A stretch of 64,000 nt of DNA from Theropithecus gelada (GCF_003255815.1 NC_037670.1:31064251-31128250); one strand, 5' to 3'. Shown: positions 40,237 through 51,308, counted from the stretch's first letter. Numbers and translations: made by a program. The notes: generated from the letters alone by a model not told the origin.

Positions 40237-43200
40237 CTGTAAAAAATTGTAAGAAGATAACTTTGGGCTGTCAAGTAATCACTACCTCCTCCCAACAATA
40301 CCCAAAAGATGTTTAAGAACCTCATAATATTAGAAAAATAACATTAATCCTAGTAGATATACTAATACTTAGTAGTTTAAAAGTAAAAACTACTATTCAA
40401 AGCTTTTTCTTGGTGTTGCAAAGACATTACCTTTAAACATTAGGTAAGTGTTGCTATCTCTAAATGAAATATTAAAAACCCAAATAACTATGTTGTAGAC
40501 CACCACACACTACCCTCAGTCCTCCATGATAAGTTACAGTAACTGTAGTTCAGCAGTCACTCTTTGGCAATTTAATTGCTTTGGAAAAAAAGGAAAGTGA
40601 AAGTAACTCTCAAAATTTCATACCAAATGAATGACAGGCCTATAAATAAGACATAATGCTAAAAAACCTTAATACTTTAGCAACAGTATTTTGAATTTTG
40701 TTCAACAAACCTTTGTAAACAATTTTTCTGCTTTACAACTATGGCTCAAGAAAACCTTAAAAATAAAAGGGTTAACTGAATGGAAGTGACTAATGAATGT
40801 TAATGCCCTCAAAGGGAGGTAAAAGAGAGCTAGTCTACCTGGTGTTTTGCATGAACCAGATGCATTCCCCAGAATAACTTGGGGCAACAGCTTCCCACAA
40901 GTTAAACAAGTCATGATAACCTGCAGTCCTGGATGAACATGAATACTGAAGTCCATCCCAGGTTTTAAACTTAACAAAATGTTCTGTTTAACAAGTGAGA
41001 AACCCAATCCTGGCAAGAAAATCTGGCCATTTTAAAACTAAAGACTACTCTGTTTTCCAAACTCAGATCTAATATGGTCAAATGTAACCTGCTTTCTACT
41101 GCATCTTAGCAGAACAGTGTTCTTAACTGACCTAGATAAAATAATTGATTTTCACCATAACTGTCCAATAAAATTGCTTTTCCTAATTTGAACTGCAAGT
41201 ACAATTTATCTGGATCTTTAGAAACCACGACTAACAATCATAAAGTGAAGAGATACATGACTGTATGTTAGACGAAGTTTTATGTATATCCTTTTATGAA
41301 AACTCACCACCAATGTGCGGCCAATGATGGAATGGTCTCCTGAGAGTGAGATCACAGAATCTTCGAAAGACACATTGGCCACACCATCTTTGCCAGCAGT
41401 CACATTGCCCAGGTCTCCAACATGCCTAATAATGGAAAAGCATCAGATGGATTAGGGCTGACTCCACTAAACATCAAGGTAGTTCATGAGCTAAATTAAA
41501 ACTTGACTGAGTAAACACAAATTTGCAAACAAGTAGCTAGGCATTCTGAACACAGCTCTTCAAACAAGGCTTCAAGTCTACAAACTCATGCTCTGGGAAG
41601 AAAGATGGGGGTGCACCTCATTTCAGAAGTACCAAAGGGTAAACTCTCAGTTACTGAGTTATGCCTGTTAATTATTGGCATAGCTAACAAAGCTATGTCC
41701 CAAGGCCTCTGATATAAAAATCTTGTCCTTAGATTTAGTATTTTCCTGAAAGGCTTTCAGAAAACATACACATACAAATGGAGTCTCGACTAGTTTTCAG
41801 TATCAATTTTTTTTTATCTACAGACGCTTCCTATGTTTCACGATGATTGATTCTGCTAGTGGTTGACAGTACTGTTACTCATGACATTTCCTGTATAAGT
41901 TCCCCTTTGGCACCTGTATTAGTTCTATATTCAATAAATGCTACAAAACCAAATCGTTTTAAGTGTCCCCATTTGTCAATTCCTTTAAGCCCAGGAAGTA
42001 AAAGCATTCCAGCATTTGGGAGCAGGGGTTTAGATGAGTCAGCAAGTTCAAAAACAAAGGTGGGGGAGAACACGGAATTATCTTAGCACATATTTACAAG
42101 TAGTATACCATATGAACTCCAGAAAGCTATCGCCATTATTACAAGAGTTAAGCATCTTGTTACCTCTCTTCATCCTTTGGCCCACCGTGTTGTCTGGATA
42201 GAGGATTAAAGTGAGGACCTGCACTGGTACAGCCTATTTACAAGAAAAAGAAAAAAAAAAAAGCTAAATTATGAATTAAAGTTCCCAAATACATTCTAAA
42301 AAGAAACACTGCTAAAACTTCCCATGGAGAGAGCGGGGACCTGCATCACAACTTCTGGGATAAGCAACACCTTGGTACAGGCATGGTGAGAAGGGAACAG
42401 AAACAAGTCTATGGCCGGGCAAGGTGGCTAACACCTGGAATCCCAGCACTTTGGGAAGCTGAGGTGGGTGAATCATCTGAGGTCAGGAGTTTGAGACCAG
42501 CCTGGCCAACATGGCAAAACCCTGTCTCTACTGAAAAATACAAAAATTAGCTAGACATGGTGGTGTGCACTTGTAGTCCCAGCTACTTGATAGGCAGAGG
42601 CAGGAGAATCGCTTGAACCTGGGAGGCAGAGATTGCAGTAAGCTGAGATTGCACCACTGTACTCCAGCCTAGGCAACAGAGCAAGGCTGCGTCTCAAAAA
42701 AAAAAGCAAGTTCTAACTACTATCTGACACTCGTAAAGTGAACACCCTTCTCTGGGCTTCGGCTTCTTCACTGTACAATAAGGGACCAGGCTCATCTTCA
42801 ACAGTTTTTCTATCATTAAAATCCCATGGTTAAGATCCAAATTTGTAAGAATGTAGTACACTTTAACTACAAAAAACTCATCTCCCCAGCAACATACTGC
42901 CAAGCAGTTCTACCTGTGCCCTTTACTTGGTGCAGGCAGAATATTCAACAGCATCTTATGTGCAAGGGCCAAGGCTGCTGCTGCCTTACACAACTCCAGG
43001 GGGCGGCATTCCGACTGTACCCTGTGTAGAAGGTGCTCCTGTGCGCCACGGGATGACTTCACAGAGCACAACCTCGACAGCACAGGAGGCCCTTTCGTAA
43101 CACGGCTGCCTTCAGCAGTCCTCTCACGCCCAGGAGTCCCACACAGGGAGAAAGGCAGGCAAGTTACAGGACGCAGCACCGCAGTCACCTCCCAACCCAG

Positions 43201-45636
43201 AGGCGGGAAGCCAAAAAGCAACTTGGGGAATTTCAGCAATTACAGAAACGGATCAAATCTGATCACTACAAATCACTATTTGAAACTAAATTAGCAAGAT
43301 GAATAAAGTTAATTTAAGAAGAAACCTATAAACAAAAAATTCAGATTACTCAAATATGGCAAAAGACCACTAAATGCAATTGAACTCATAAACTTTTGTT
43401 AACTTGCTTCCAATCCCAAATTAAGAATATAAAACTTGGCAGTTTCTCTGAACCTACTCAGGTTCAGGGGCTGCCTGATTTTTTAAAAATACTAAAAAAA
43501 ATTTTTAAGCATATTCCAAAGTACCAGTGATCCTCTGCATTCCATCTCCAGGTTGTATCCTACTTCTGTCCCACTAAGGAGCCAGTGTTTGCGGTGTGGA
43601 GCTACTCTTACATGACATTATGCAAACGAATGCAGCCCCTTCGCTTGAGGCACCCACCCTCAACCCCCAGCTCAAACCCCTGGGATCATTACAAAAGTTA
43701 AGAACCCAAGTTATTTCCTATTGCCTTCTTTAAAAAACAGTTTCTTCTGGCTGGGCACAGTGGCTCATGCCTGTAATCCCAGCACTTTGGGAGGCCGAGA
43801 TGGGTGGATCACAAGGTCAGGAGATCAAGACCATCTTGGCTAACACAGTGAAACCCCATCTCTACTAAAAAAACAAAAAAATTAACCAGGCGTGGTGGCG
43901 GCGCCTGTAGTCCCAGCTACTCAGGAGGCTGAGGCAAGAGAATGGCGTGAACCCAGGAGGCACAGCTTGTAGCGAGCCAAGATGGCGCCACTGCACTCCA
44001 GCCTGGGCGACAGAGTAAGACTTGTCTCCAAAAAAAAAAAAAAAAAATCCTCTTCTACAATGATGCCATAAGACAAAAAACATCAACTCTTTCCCTTTCT
44101 TTTCCACACCTAGGTGACAAAAACCAGTTTTGTGGCTAATCTTAAGGTTGATCTTCAAAGTTATTTTAACTTCACTTTTTTTTTTTTTGGTTTCTAAAGA
44201 TATACTACACCAAATCTTAAGACAAAGGGCACTGGGCATTAAGAAGCAGGTCCACCCCAGTCTTCACAATCTAGTGCAGTTACTTTTCTTCTTGTGTATA
44301 CTCTGCTGGCATTATTACAAAAACCAAGATATGGTCCTAGTTTCTGCCATTTTAGCACAGTGTTGACACAATAAAGTTGACCTCTTTTTTAAAAGAAAAG
44401 TTGAGGGTTTTGCCAGGCACAGTGGCTCACACCTGTAATCCCAGCACTTTGGGAGGTGCAGGAGGATAAACCACTTGAGCCCAGCAGTTCAAGACTAGCC
44501 TGGACAATATGAAACCCCACGGCTAGAAAAAAATACAAAAAGTAGCCAGGCGTGGTGGCGTATGCCTGTAGTCCCAGCTAGAGGCCAAGGCATGAGGATC
44601 ACTGGAGCCTGGGAGGCCGAGGCTAAGGTGAGCCATGATCGCACAGCACCACTGCACTCCAGCCTGGGTGACAGAGCAAGACCCTGTCTCAAAAACAAAA
44701 ACAAGCTGAGGAGTTTTAACATTTAGGGGCTACTCTACTGTTTATCTAACTAGGTTGAACAAGTATGGGTCACCAGCACAGCACAACACCCACCTTGTGT
44801 ATTATCTCCAAACTGATGAACATGGAATCCATGCAGGCCTTCAGTCAATCCTGTAATGCTTCCCCACACCTTCACTGGTCCATTACTTTCCTTTAATCAA
44901 AGAAAAGTGCAAAGTTGGAGAGAGTTTCTGAACAAAGAAAATGGCTGATTTACCTTTACCCCTCACAGTAAAGTAAAAAGCAGCCAGACTTGGGAGTGGA
45001 AAAATCTGTGTCCAAATCCCGGGCCGACCACTTTCTAGCCAGGGAACCTCCAGCAAGCTGCTTAACTGCTCTAGGCCTGTGTCCTCAAAAGGGAGATGGT
45101 AATCTTGTTCCCACACTCAATGCACAAGCGCCCTGTGGCCAGGCTTCGTGATTAAATAACATAAAAAGCACCAAATAGAGTGGTAAGTAAAGTGAGTACC
45201 TACACGTCAGAGTTAGATACTTCATAGGGTTTGACTATTACAGTAAATATGTAATATAAGTACCTATTTAGTAAACACTTGAATAGGTCATATTTGTACA
45301 TGTTGAATATACATGTACACATAAACCTTTTTGGTTTGTTTTGAGACGGAGTCTCGCTCTGTCGCCCAGGCTGGAGGGCAGTGGCGCGATCTCGGCTCAC
45401 TGCAAGCTCCACCTCCCGGGTTCACGCCATTCTCCTGCCTCAGCCTTTTTAACCCAAAAGGTGTATGTCTCATCATACGCTCTTTAGCCCCTTGCTGCTT
45501 CTCCATATAGACACTCTTCCATACGGCATACACACTTTAAAACAAAGAAAAAGGCACCCTGGAAACGTCCAACAGGCTACCCTAGGACCCCTGCTCTCCA
45601 CTCCCCACTCAGTGTGTGTTTTTAAGTTTCCATCAA

Positions 45637-45672
<36 letters not shown>

Positions 45673-48600
45673 AGATGGAGTCTAGCTCTCTCGCCCAGGC
45701 CAAAGAGCAGTGGCATGATCTCAGCTCACTGCAAGCTCCGCCTCCCAGGTTCATGCCATTCTCCTGCCTCAGCCTCCTGAGTAGCTGGGACTACAGGCGC
45801 CCACCACCACCACGCCCAGTTAATTTTTTGTATTTTTAGCAGAGACGGGGTTTCACCGTGTTAGCCAGGATGGTCTCGATCTCATGACCTCGTGATCCGC
45901 CCCTTCGGCCTCCCAAACTGCTGGGATTACAGGCGTGAGCCACCGCGTCCGGCTATCATAGGTATTTTTAATTAGCAGTCAGAAAATATCCTATTCCACT
46001 GCCCTCAGGAGAGGACTGATTCTAGTCTAACCAGAGGTACTACTGTTTTCTGAAATCTTTTCAAGCACTGAAACCTAGATAACCTTTCCACTCTACCAAA
46101 AAGAAAGCAAGCAGTATCGCCATTCAGGCAATGGTGACAGGTAATGGTGCTCCGTGGCTACATACAGAAATCAAGGACGTTACGAGTAGATCTCAGGACT
46201 AAAATAAACACAGCATCCACACCACACCGTCATACATGTTTGTGTCTCTTGTTTTTAGCTTGGTTTTCAAATAGGGACAACAGTTAAGGGGCATTAACCC
46301 TTAAGACATGACTTTCCACTGGAAAATACCACTGCTCAAACGAAGGATTCTGGCAATTGCGGCCTTTTAAAATTCTTTTCTTTTTCAGAATAGACACTGT
46401 GACTCTTCTACAACCTCTAATTTTGGAAAAACTCAAATGTGAAAGTTGTCCCTCAAATATGCTGTGTTATCAAGAGCACAGGGCCAAAAAGAGGAGGTTC
46501 TTTCAAACCTCCATTTAACGGGTAATACATTGGGAACATGTAAGTAGCTGTGCTTAGGTACAACCCTACAGGGACCAGGCTGTGAACTCAAGTGAGTAAC
46601 ACAGGCCTGGAAAGCTCCAGCAGTACTGTCCTGGGCTAATGAAGGCTCAGTATGAAGAGATCTCCAACAATTCTTCAAGAGAAGCTAGGAAAACTGGACT
46701 ATTAGGTGAAAAATTCTGATTTGTAAAAACTAGCCACGAGTCTAAGATTTTAAACACGGAATAGGCCACGCCAGGTAGTTTATAGCCAATTTATTATCTC
46801 TGCATATCTGGAAAGCTGGAATGCTCCACTATCCAAGGCTCTTTCTCAGGTACAAGGGGCACCAACCAAAACGAAGTCAGGCGCTTAAAAGAAGGAACTA
46901 TGCACGCTGCTCAGGGAAGGTGGAAAATGACAGAAACCTGGGTTCATGCATGGATTCTCAAAGGCTAGGGAGAAGGAATTCCACAGAGGCGTCTTAAGAC
47001 TAGTACTGGTGGCCAGGCGCAGTGGCTCACGCCTGTAATCCCACCACTCTGGGAAGCCGAGGCGGGTGGATCACGAGGTCAAGAGATCGTGACCATCCTG
47101 GCCAACATGGTGAAACCCGGTCTCTACTAAAAGACAAAAAATTAGCTGGGCGTGGTGGCACGCGCCTGTAATCCCAGCTACCCGGGAGCCTGAGGCAGGA
47201 GAATTGCTTGAACCCAGGAAGCGGAGGTTGCAGTGAGCCGAGATCGCGCCACTGCACTCCAGCCTGGGCAAGAGAGCGAGACTCGGTCTCAGAAACAAAA
47301 CACAACACTAGTACTAGTGAATTATGTGGGAATAAGTAAAGAGGGACAAAACAAAGTCTGACAAATGAAACAGCAAAATGGAGTCAAATGCCAAAGAACC
47401 TTTTCCAGAAAATCTGGAGACGTATTAAAGAAAAAAGCTAAACTCGTATCTCCCTCATATACATTTCAGACACTTGCACAGACTAACTTCCTGTCCTCTC
47501 ACCTTTCCGTAAACCCCTTTAAAGACTGAATCTCATTCATATGATAAATATTGTCTCATGACTTTTAAGCCGAGTACGAGACAATTTTCCACCAATTGGT
47601 AACTTCACTAAAGCTCTGGGGACAGTGTTATCACAAGCACCTTCCTTGCAACACGTTTTGCAGTTTTACTGATAATAGCTATGAAAATATTTCTGTACAT
47701 TTTACAAGAGTCGTTCAGAAGTTTGTCTCTGACCATCTTAGCAACGTGCCTACTGGCAGAGCAATTTTAAAGCCACTTCACAGAAAATTTGGCTTAAGAA
47801 ATGCTCCGACAAGAGTTACTAAGTACCAATTCGGTGTAACGGAAACTTCAGGTCTTCCAATTTCCAAATCCCAAACCCCACCCATTGTCCTCAAACAACA
47901 GTCCTCAATCGTAGGTGCACATCAAAATCACATTTGGAAACTTAAAAAACAGCAATAATCACCTGCGCTAGGACAGGTTTTGATGTAATTGGTCTGAGGT
48001 TGGGCTCTGGTGTATTTTTAGTAAGATCTTCAAATAAGCTAACTGTGCACCCAAAGTTAAGAATCATTGCCCTCGAAAGTCCCCAAAACGGTCAGTTAAA
48101 ACTCTGGCTCTCGGAGCTTAGGAGGAGGAAAAGGACCTCTATTCAAGGCTACCTTCTCTGCCCTTGCAGCCCAACCATGACCTAGAACAGAGGCCAACAA
48201 ACTCCTGCAAAGTGTCACACAAACGGTCTCTGTTGCGTATTTTTCTTTACCAAAGCCTTTTAAAAATATAAAAACCATACTTAGCCTTAGAGCTGTACAA
48301 AAGCGGAGACTCCCTGACCCAGAGCGCTGAAGCCGGAACGCGGAGAGGGATGCTAAGACACCAGGCGGGCCCAGGCGCAGTCGCCATCCCCGGGCCGGGC
48401 CTGTCACTGCGCCACTCGGTGTCCACGGGACCCTCAGGAACGAGAACACAGCCAAGCAAGGGAGCACAGCTGCTCCAAGCACCACGACAGAGCCCGCGGC
48501 GGCGGCCCACGGACCCCGGAGGGCAGCACGCCCACGCCCGCCCCCGCGGCAATCCCTCCCCGCGCTCCCGCCACGCGCAGGCCCAGCCCCGCGGCGGCCT

Positions 48601-48891
48601 CGGTCCCACACCCCGCACCCGGGCCCGCCCGATGACTCAGCACTTAGCGGGCACCGCACCGCTGGGGGCAAAGGCACCGACCGGGCGGCACGGGCCGAGG
48701 CCGGGCGGGGGACCAGGGCGGTCCCGAGGCCTGGCTGGCGACCCGCTCCTAGCGCAGGTGCTCGGGGCGACGAGCGGGCGGGAGCGGCCTCGCAAACAAG
48801 CCTCCGCCCCGGCCCTTGCCTTCTGCTCGAAATTGATGGTGCCCTGCACTGGGCTGTCGCCCTTCAACACGCACACGGCCTTCATCGCCAT
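40129..48891 (-). CDS. SOD1: SOD1, Cu/Zn superoxide dismutase (complete, spliced)
   Basis: Cytosolic homodimer that converts superoxide to oxygen and hydrogen peroxide. Five exons on the - strand: 48,891-48,820, 44,890-44,794, 42,233-42,164, 41,425-41,308, 40,236-40,129. They give 154 codons with the initiator Met, the family's exact length. Metal ligands are all present (mature numbering): Cu His46, His48, His63, His120; Zn His63, His71, His80, Asp83; also Cys57-Cys146 and Arg143. Relative to human as remembered, differences include Met2, Ser12, Thr17, Thr36, Gln49, Gln55, Gly90, Asn96, Phe99, Ser111, Lys135 and Gly142. Introns 2-4 are GT-AG and intron 1 has a GC donor. The gene is convergent with SCAF4 and preceded by a TATA box and CpG island. 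No disabling change. Confidence 0.98.
40237..41307 (-). other. SOD1 intron 4
   Basis: 1,071 nt without a repeat that I can name; AT-rich. Confidence 0.55.
41308..41425 (-). CDS. SOD1: SOD1 exon 4
   Basis: 118 nt, HVGDLGNVTAGKDGVANVS and then FEDSVISLSGDHSIIG. Carries zinc ligands His80 and Asp83. Gly90, Asn96, Phe99 and Ser111 differ from human. Donor GTG|gtgagt. Confidence 0.97.
41426..42163 (-). other. SOD1 intron 3
   Basis: 738 nt, no repeat or gene recognised. A purine-rich stretch on the + strand lies near 42,055-42,070. Confidence 0.5.
42164..42233 (-). CDS. SOD1: SOD1 exon 3
   Basis: 70 nt, CTSAGPHFNPLSRQHGG then PKDEE. Carries Cys57, bridging His63 and zinc ligand His71. Gln70 replaces human Lys70. 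Ends in phase 2. Confidence 0.97.
42413..42705 (+). mobile_element. Alu element (AluS-like)
   Basis: Complete Alu in SOD1 intron 2, antisense to the gene (GGCCGGGCAAGGTGGCTAAC to the poly-A), moderately diverged. Confidence 0.92.
42706..43748 (-). other. SOD1 intron 2, between Alus
   Basis: About 1 kb. 42,940-43,200 is relatively GC-rich (CCAGGGGGCGGCATTCCGAC) but has no CpG-island length and no open frame of note. No named repeat. Confidence 0.45.
43749..44047 (+). mobile_element. AluY/S-like element
   Basis: Complete Alu in SOD1 intron 2 (GGCTGGGCACAGTGGCTCAT to poly-A), flanked by TTCTTCT/TCTTCTAC-like repeats. Confidence 0.92.
44412..44704 (+). mobile_element. Alu element (AluJ/S-like)
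   Basis: Alu in SOD1 intron 2 only 89 bp from exon 2 (GCCAGGCACAGTGGCTCACA to AAAAACAAAAACA), with small internal deletions in both arms. Confidence 0.9.
44794..44890 (-). CDS. SOD1: SOD1 exon 2
   Basis: 97 nt, ESNGPVKVWGSITGLTEG and then HGFHVHQFGDNTQ. Carries copper ligands His46 and His48. Gln49 and Gln55 replace human Glu and Ala. Ends in phase 1 at CAAG|gtgggt. Confidence 0.97.
44980..45180 (+). mobile_element. MIR fragment
   Basis: In SOD1 intron 1: AGCCAGACTTGGGAGTGGAA, CCACTTTCTAGCCAGGGAAC, AAGCTGCTTAACTGCTCTAG, then AAAAGGGAGATGGTAATCTT and AATAACATAAAAAGCACC; MIR sense order. Confidence 0.6.
45331..45445 (-). mobile_element. Truncated Alu (right-arm end only)
   Basis: In SOD1 intron 1: GAGACGGAGTCTCGCTCTGT to TTCTCCTGCCTCAGCC, then cut off into unique sequence. 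A 5'-truncated young-looking Alu. Confidence 0.88.
45639..45954 (-). mobile_element. AluY-type element with long poly-A tail
   Basis: Complete Alu in SOD1 intron 1, same strand as SOD1. The tail is about 32 T on the + strand, long enough to vary in length between individuals. Ends CACCGCGTCCGGCT. Confidence 0.93.
45955..47007 (-). other. SOD1 intron 1, middle
   Basis: About 1 kb of intronic DNA between Alus. No gene, promoter-like or named repeat element seen. Confidence 0.5.
47008..47306 (+). mobile_element. Alu element (AluS/Y-like)
   Basis: Complete Alu in SOD1 intron 1, opposite in strand to SOD1, flanked by ACTAGTACT at 46,999-47,007 and 47,307-47,315. Confidence 0.94.
47307..47860 (-). 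other. SOD1 intron 1, unassigned
   Basis: AT-rich intronic DNA without a recognised repeat. A + strand frame at 47,596-47,958 encodes nothing recognisable. Confidence 0.45.
47895..48078. mobile_element. hAT-Charlie-type MITE remnant
   Basis: In SOD1 intron 1: CAGTCCTCAATCGTAGGTGC, ATCAAAATCACATTTGGAAA, GTAATTGGTCTGAGGTTGGG and AAGTTAAGAATCATTGC resemble a palindromic hAT MITE with TTCTCAA.../...TTGAGAA-type ends. A second partial copy is at about 52,540-52,620. Confidence 0.5.
48820..48891 (-). CDS. SOD1: SOD1 exon 1
   Basis: 24 codons, MAMKAVCVLKGDSPVQG to FEQK. Start chosen because it is the conserved ATG of the family in the context AAGTCATGG. Ends AGAAG|gcaagg: a GC rather than GT donor, as is known for human SOD1. 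Confidence 0.97.
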
Positions 48892-48968
48892 GACTTGCTA
48901 GGCCACGCCGCGGTCCTGCTTCCGAGTATTGCGAGACTGACCGCAAACGCTGCAGCAGACTATGCCGC
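48892..48968 (-). other. SOD1: SOD1 5' UTR
   Basis: About 75 nt between the inferred start site (about 30 nt after the TATA box) and the ATG. It includes the conserved GCGGCGTGGCCTAGCAAGTC just before the start codon. Exact start site inferred. Confidence 0.75.
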
Positions 48969-48995
48969 AAAGCGGGACCACGGCGCCGCGACTAC

Positions 48996-49001
48996 TTTAT
49001 A
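48996..49001 (-). promoter_or_regulatory. SOD1: SOD1 TATA box
   Basis: TATAAA on the - strand in the context GGCCTATAAAGTAGTCGCGG, as in the human SOD1 promoter, about 105 nt upstream of the ATG. Confidence 0.9.
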
Positions 49002-49016
49002 GGCCGGACCTCCGCG

Positions 49017-49117
49017 CCCCGCCCACTCTGGCCCCAAACCAGTCACAGCGCACGCGCTCAGCCCGCCCCCTGCGGCAGCCTCGGGACGCGAGTGGCAGGA
49101 AATGACTGGGGGCGGGG
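49017..49117 (-). promoter_or_regulatory. SOD1: SOD1 GC boxes and CCAAT-like region
   Basis: CCCCGCCC at 49,017-49,024, CCCGCCCCC at 49,062-49,070 and GGCGGGGCC at 49,111-49,119 are Sp1-type sites. Between them, CAGTCAC at 49,040-49,046 sits where a CCAAT-like element might be expected. A further GGGGGCGTGG (49,214-49,223) resembles an EGR1/Sp1 site. Binding is inferred from motif only. Confidence 0.65.
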
Positions 49118-49239
49118 CCAAGGGGGCCGCGTGCGCCTCAGACTTCCCCCCGCCCCGCAGCCGGGAAAGGTCCAGAACCCCGAAATGTGGAAAAAACACA
49201 GCCTTTTTTTCACGGGGGCGTGGCCCGACGGTTGCAGGA

Positions 49240-49804
49240 CGCGAAATTGGCAAAATGATGTAAACAAGGTACGCCTTGAAAATCTGAAGTCACTTTGTCT
49301 AGAAATGTCATTGGTTATGACTGACTTTCGCCACAGCATCTCATTTGTTACTCAGAAATTAGGACGGCCCAAGATGGATGCTTTTGTAGTTTTCTTTTTT
49401 TTTTTGTCTTGTTTTTTAATTTTCTGAGGGCATAGAAAGTCGCTACACCTCAATCCCTGGCCTCACCTTTTCTTCCCCTGCAGTTGTTTTAGTCCTTAGC
49501 ACAGAGTTTCTTATTTGGTTGGCAGAATTCGGTATTCTTTTTATATTTTTCCTGTTTGGCAACGCTACAACCCTACAGATAACCAAAACGGCAACTAGTT
49601 GGCTTCTAGGCATCTCCTGCGTTTTTGCCTGGCCCCAAGGCCACAACACTCAAGGAGGGTAGAATGGTGAAATAATTTGTGATGTCTCCATACAACAGGA
49701 ATGATAAATATGACTTACTTTTCAAGGGAAATATTTCAAAAACATATGATGAAATGAGAAAATAGTACAAACTACTTTTGTCCGGGGCGAAGGGGTTGTT
49801 TATT
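49240..49804. other. Intergenic DNA just upstream of SOD1
   Basis: Past the CpG island the sequence turns AT-rich. I see no repeat or gene. A divergent non-coding transcript from the SOD1 promoter would start near here, but nothing in the sequence proves one. Confidence 0.45.
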
Positions 49805-50100
49805 TGATTTTTGAGACAGGGTATTGCTCTGTCACCCAGGCTGGAGTGCAGTGGCACGATCATATCTCACTGCAGCCTCGACCTCCTGGGTTCAAAAGTC
49901 ATCCTGCTGCCTCAGCCTCCCAAGTACCTGGGACCACAGGCATGTGCCACCACACCTGGCTGATTTTTGTATTTTGGGTAGAGATGGGGTTTTACCATGT
50001 TGCCCAGGCTGGTTTCAAACTCCTGAGCTCAAGCCAGCCGTCTGCCCACCTCGGCCTCCCAAAGTGCTGGGATTACAGACATAAGCCACCACGTCCAGCC
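49805..50100 (-). mobile_element. Alu element (AluJ/S-like)
   Basis: Antisense Alu, TTTTTGAGACAGGGTATTGC to CACCACGTCCAGCC, diverged. It is the nearest Alu upstream of SOD1. Confidence 0.9.
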
Positions 50101-50784
50101 TAGTATTTCGTACTGAGCATGGTAAAATACTCAGACTTAATTCAAGTCCAGCGTGAAACAACAATAGAAGCTATTCCAGCCTCGTTTGGAGGACACTACT
50201 ATCTATTTATTTACTTATTTATTATTTATGTTATTTAGACCCTCAGACTCTAATGCATCCTCTATCAGAGAAAACACAATTCACATTTTTTTATCATTCT
50301 CTAGGAAGTATACATATTTGCAGTTTTGCGTGTTATATTTAGTAGTAGTTTCCAGATAATTCGTATATTCTAAACGGTTGCATAAACAGTGCAAATGCTG
50401 GCCAAACGGCCTTTGCCCAAGGCTGAAGTTTCTCTGGGTTCCAGGAAGTTTGGCCCAGTTCAGTTCATTGTAAACTTGCCAAGGGAGCCGCCCACAGACA
50501 CAAGAGCGCTGCTTTGGGACAGTGAATTACTTTTCTTTTGAGACGGTCAATGATGATGCCTGGGTGGTGCCTTCCTAGGACGGTCCTCACACCTGAACAG
50601 GGGGTGCCAGGCCCTGGGCCCCATACTTTACAGGGCCCTATTCTGTCCCTCTTCTGGCATCATCTCCCATGGAGAAAAGAATGTGTTGAAGCCAAGAAGA
50701 TGCTCCCACCAAGAACATCATCTCTCCTAGAACAGGGGTAAGAAATTTAACTCTGTGATATTTAAGAGTATTTGTGTCTTCCTA
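50101..50784. other. Intergenic, unassigned
   Basis: Contains a short (TTTA)n-like run (about 50,199-50,238). The rest is not recognised. No coding signs. Confidence 0.45.
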
Positions 50785-50786
50785 AT

Positions 50787-50994
50787 GCAGGGCGTCGCAT
50801 CTGGGCACTATGGACATTTTGGGCCAGACAATTCTTTGCTGTGGAGGCTGTCCTGTACACTGTAGGATGTTTAGTAGAATCCCTAGCCCCTGCTCACTAG
50901 ATGCCAGTAATACCCTGTCCCTCCCTGCCGGGCTGGGATAACCAAAAATAATTCCAGATGTTGCCAAATCACTCCCAGTTAAGAATCACTGTTT
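50787..50994. mobile_element. MER5A-like hAT-Charlie MITE
   Basis: GCATCTGGGCACTATGGACA, TGTCCTGTACACTGTAGGAT, CCTGCTCACTAGATGCCAGT and AATTCCAGATGTTGCCAAAT match the MER5A consensus order as I know it. Confidence 0.8.
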
Positions 50995-51308
50995 GTATTT
51001 ATTTATTTATTTATTTATTTATTTATTTTGAGATGGAGTCTCACTCTGTCACCCAGGCTGGAGTGCAGTGGTGTGATCTCGGCTCACTGCAGCCTCCGCC
51101 TCCTGGATTCAAGTGATTCTCCTGCCTCAGCCTCCCAAGTAGCTGGGACTAGTGTGCGCACCATGCCTGGCTACGTTTTTGTATTTTTAGTAGAGATGGG
51201 GTTTCACCATGTTGGCCAGTCTGATCTCAAACTCCTGATCTCAAGTGATCTGCCTGCCTCGGCCTCCCAAAGTGCTGGGATTACAGGTGTGAGCCACCAC
51301 GCCCAGCC
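50995..51308 (-). mobile_element. Alu element with (TTTA)n tail
   Basis: Antisense AluS-like element; its A-tail is replaced by about eight ATTT units (50,996-51,028). Flanked by AAGAATCACTGTTT and AAGAACCACTGTTT, so it inserted at the edge of the MER5A-like element. Confidence 0.92.

Larger units (their letters stand above)
48295..49230. promoter_or_regulatory. SOD1: CpG island over SOD1 promoter and exon 1
   Basis: GC-rich, CpG-dense stretch covering the SOD1 promoter, exon 1 and the 5' part of intron 1. This explains several overlapping open frames on both strands that I do not call as genes. Confidence 0.85.

Noticed and set aside
48096..48901. 193-codon - strand and 183-codon + strand frames at the SOD1 CpG island
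   Set aside because: Stop codons are scarce in GC-rich DNA. The frames overlap each other and SOD1 exon 1 and have no domain.
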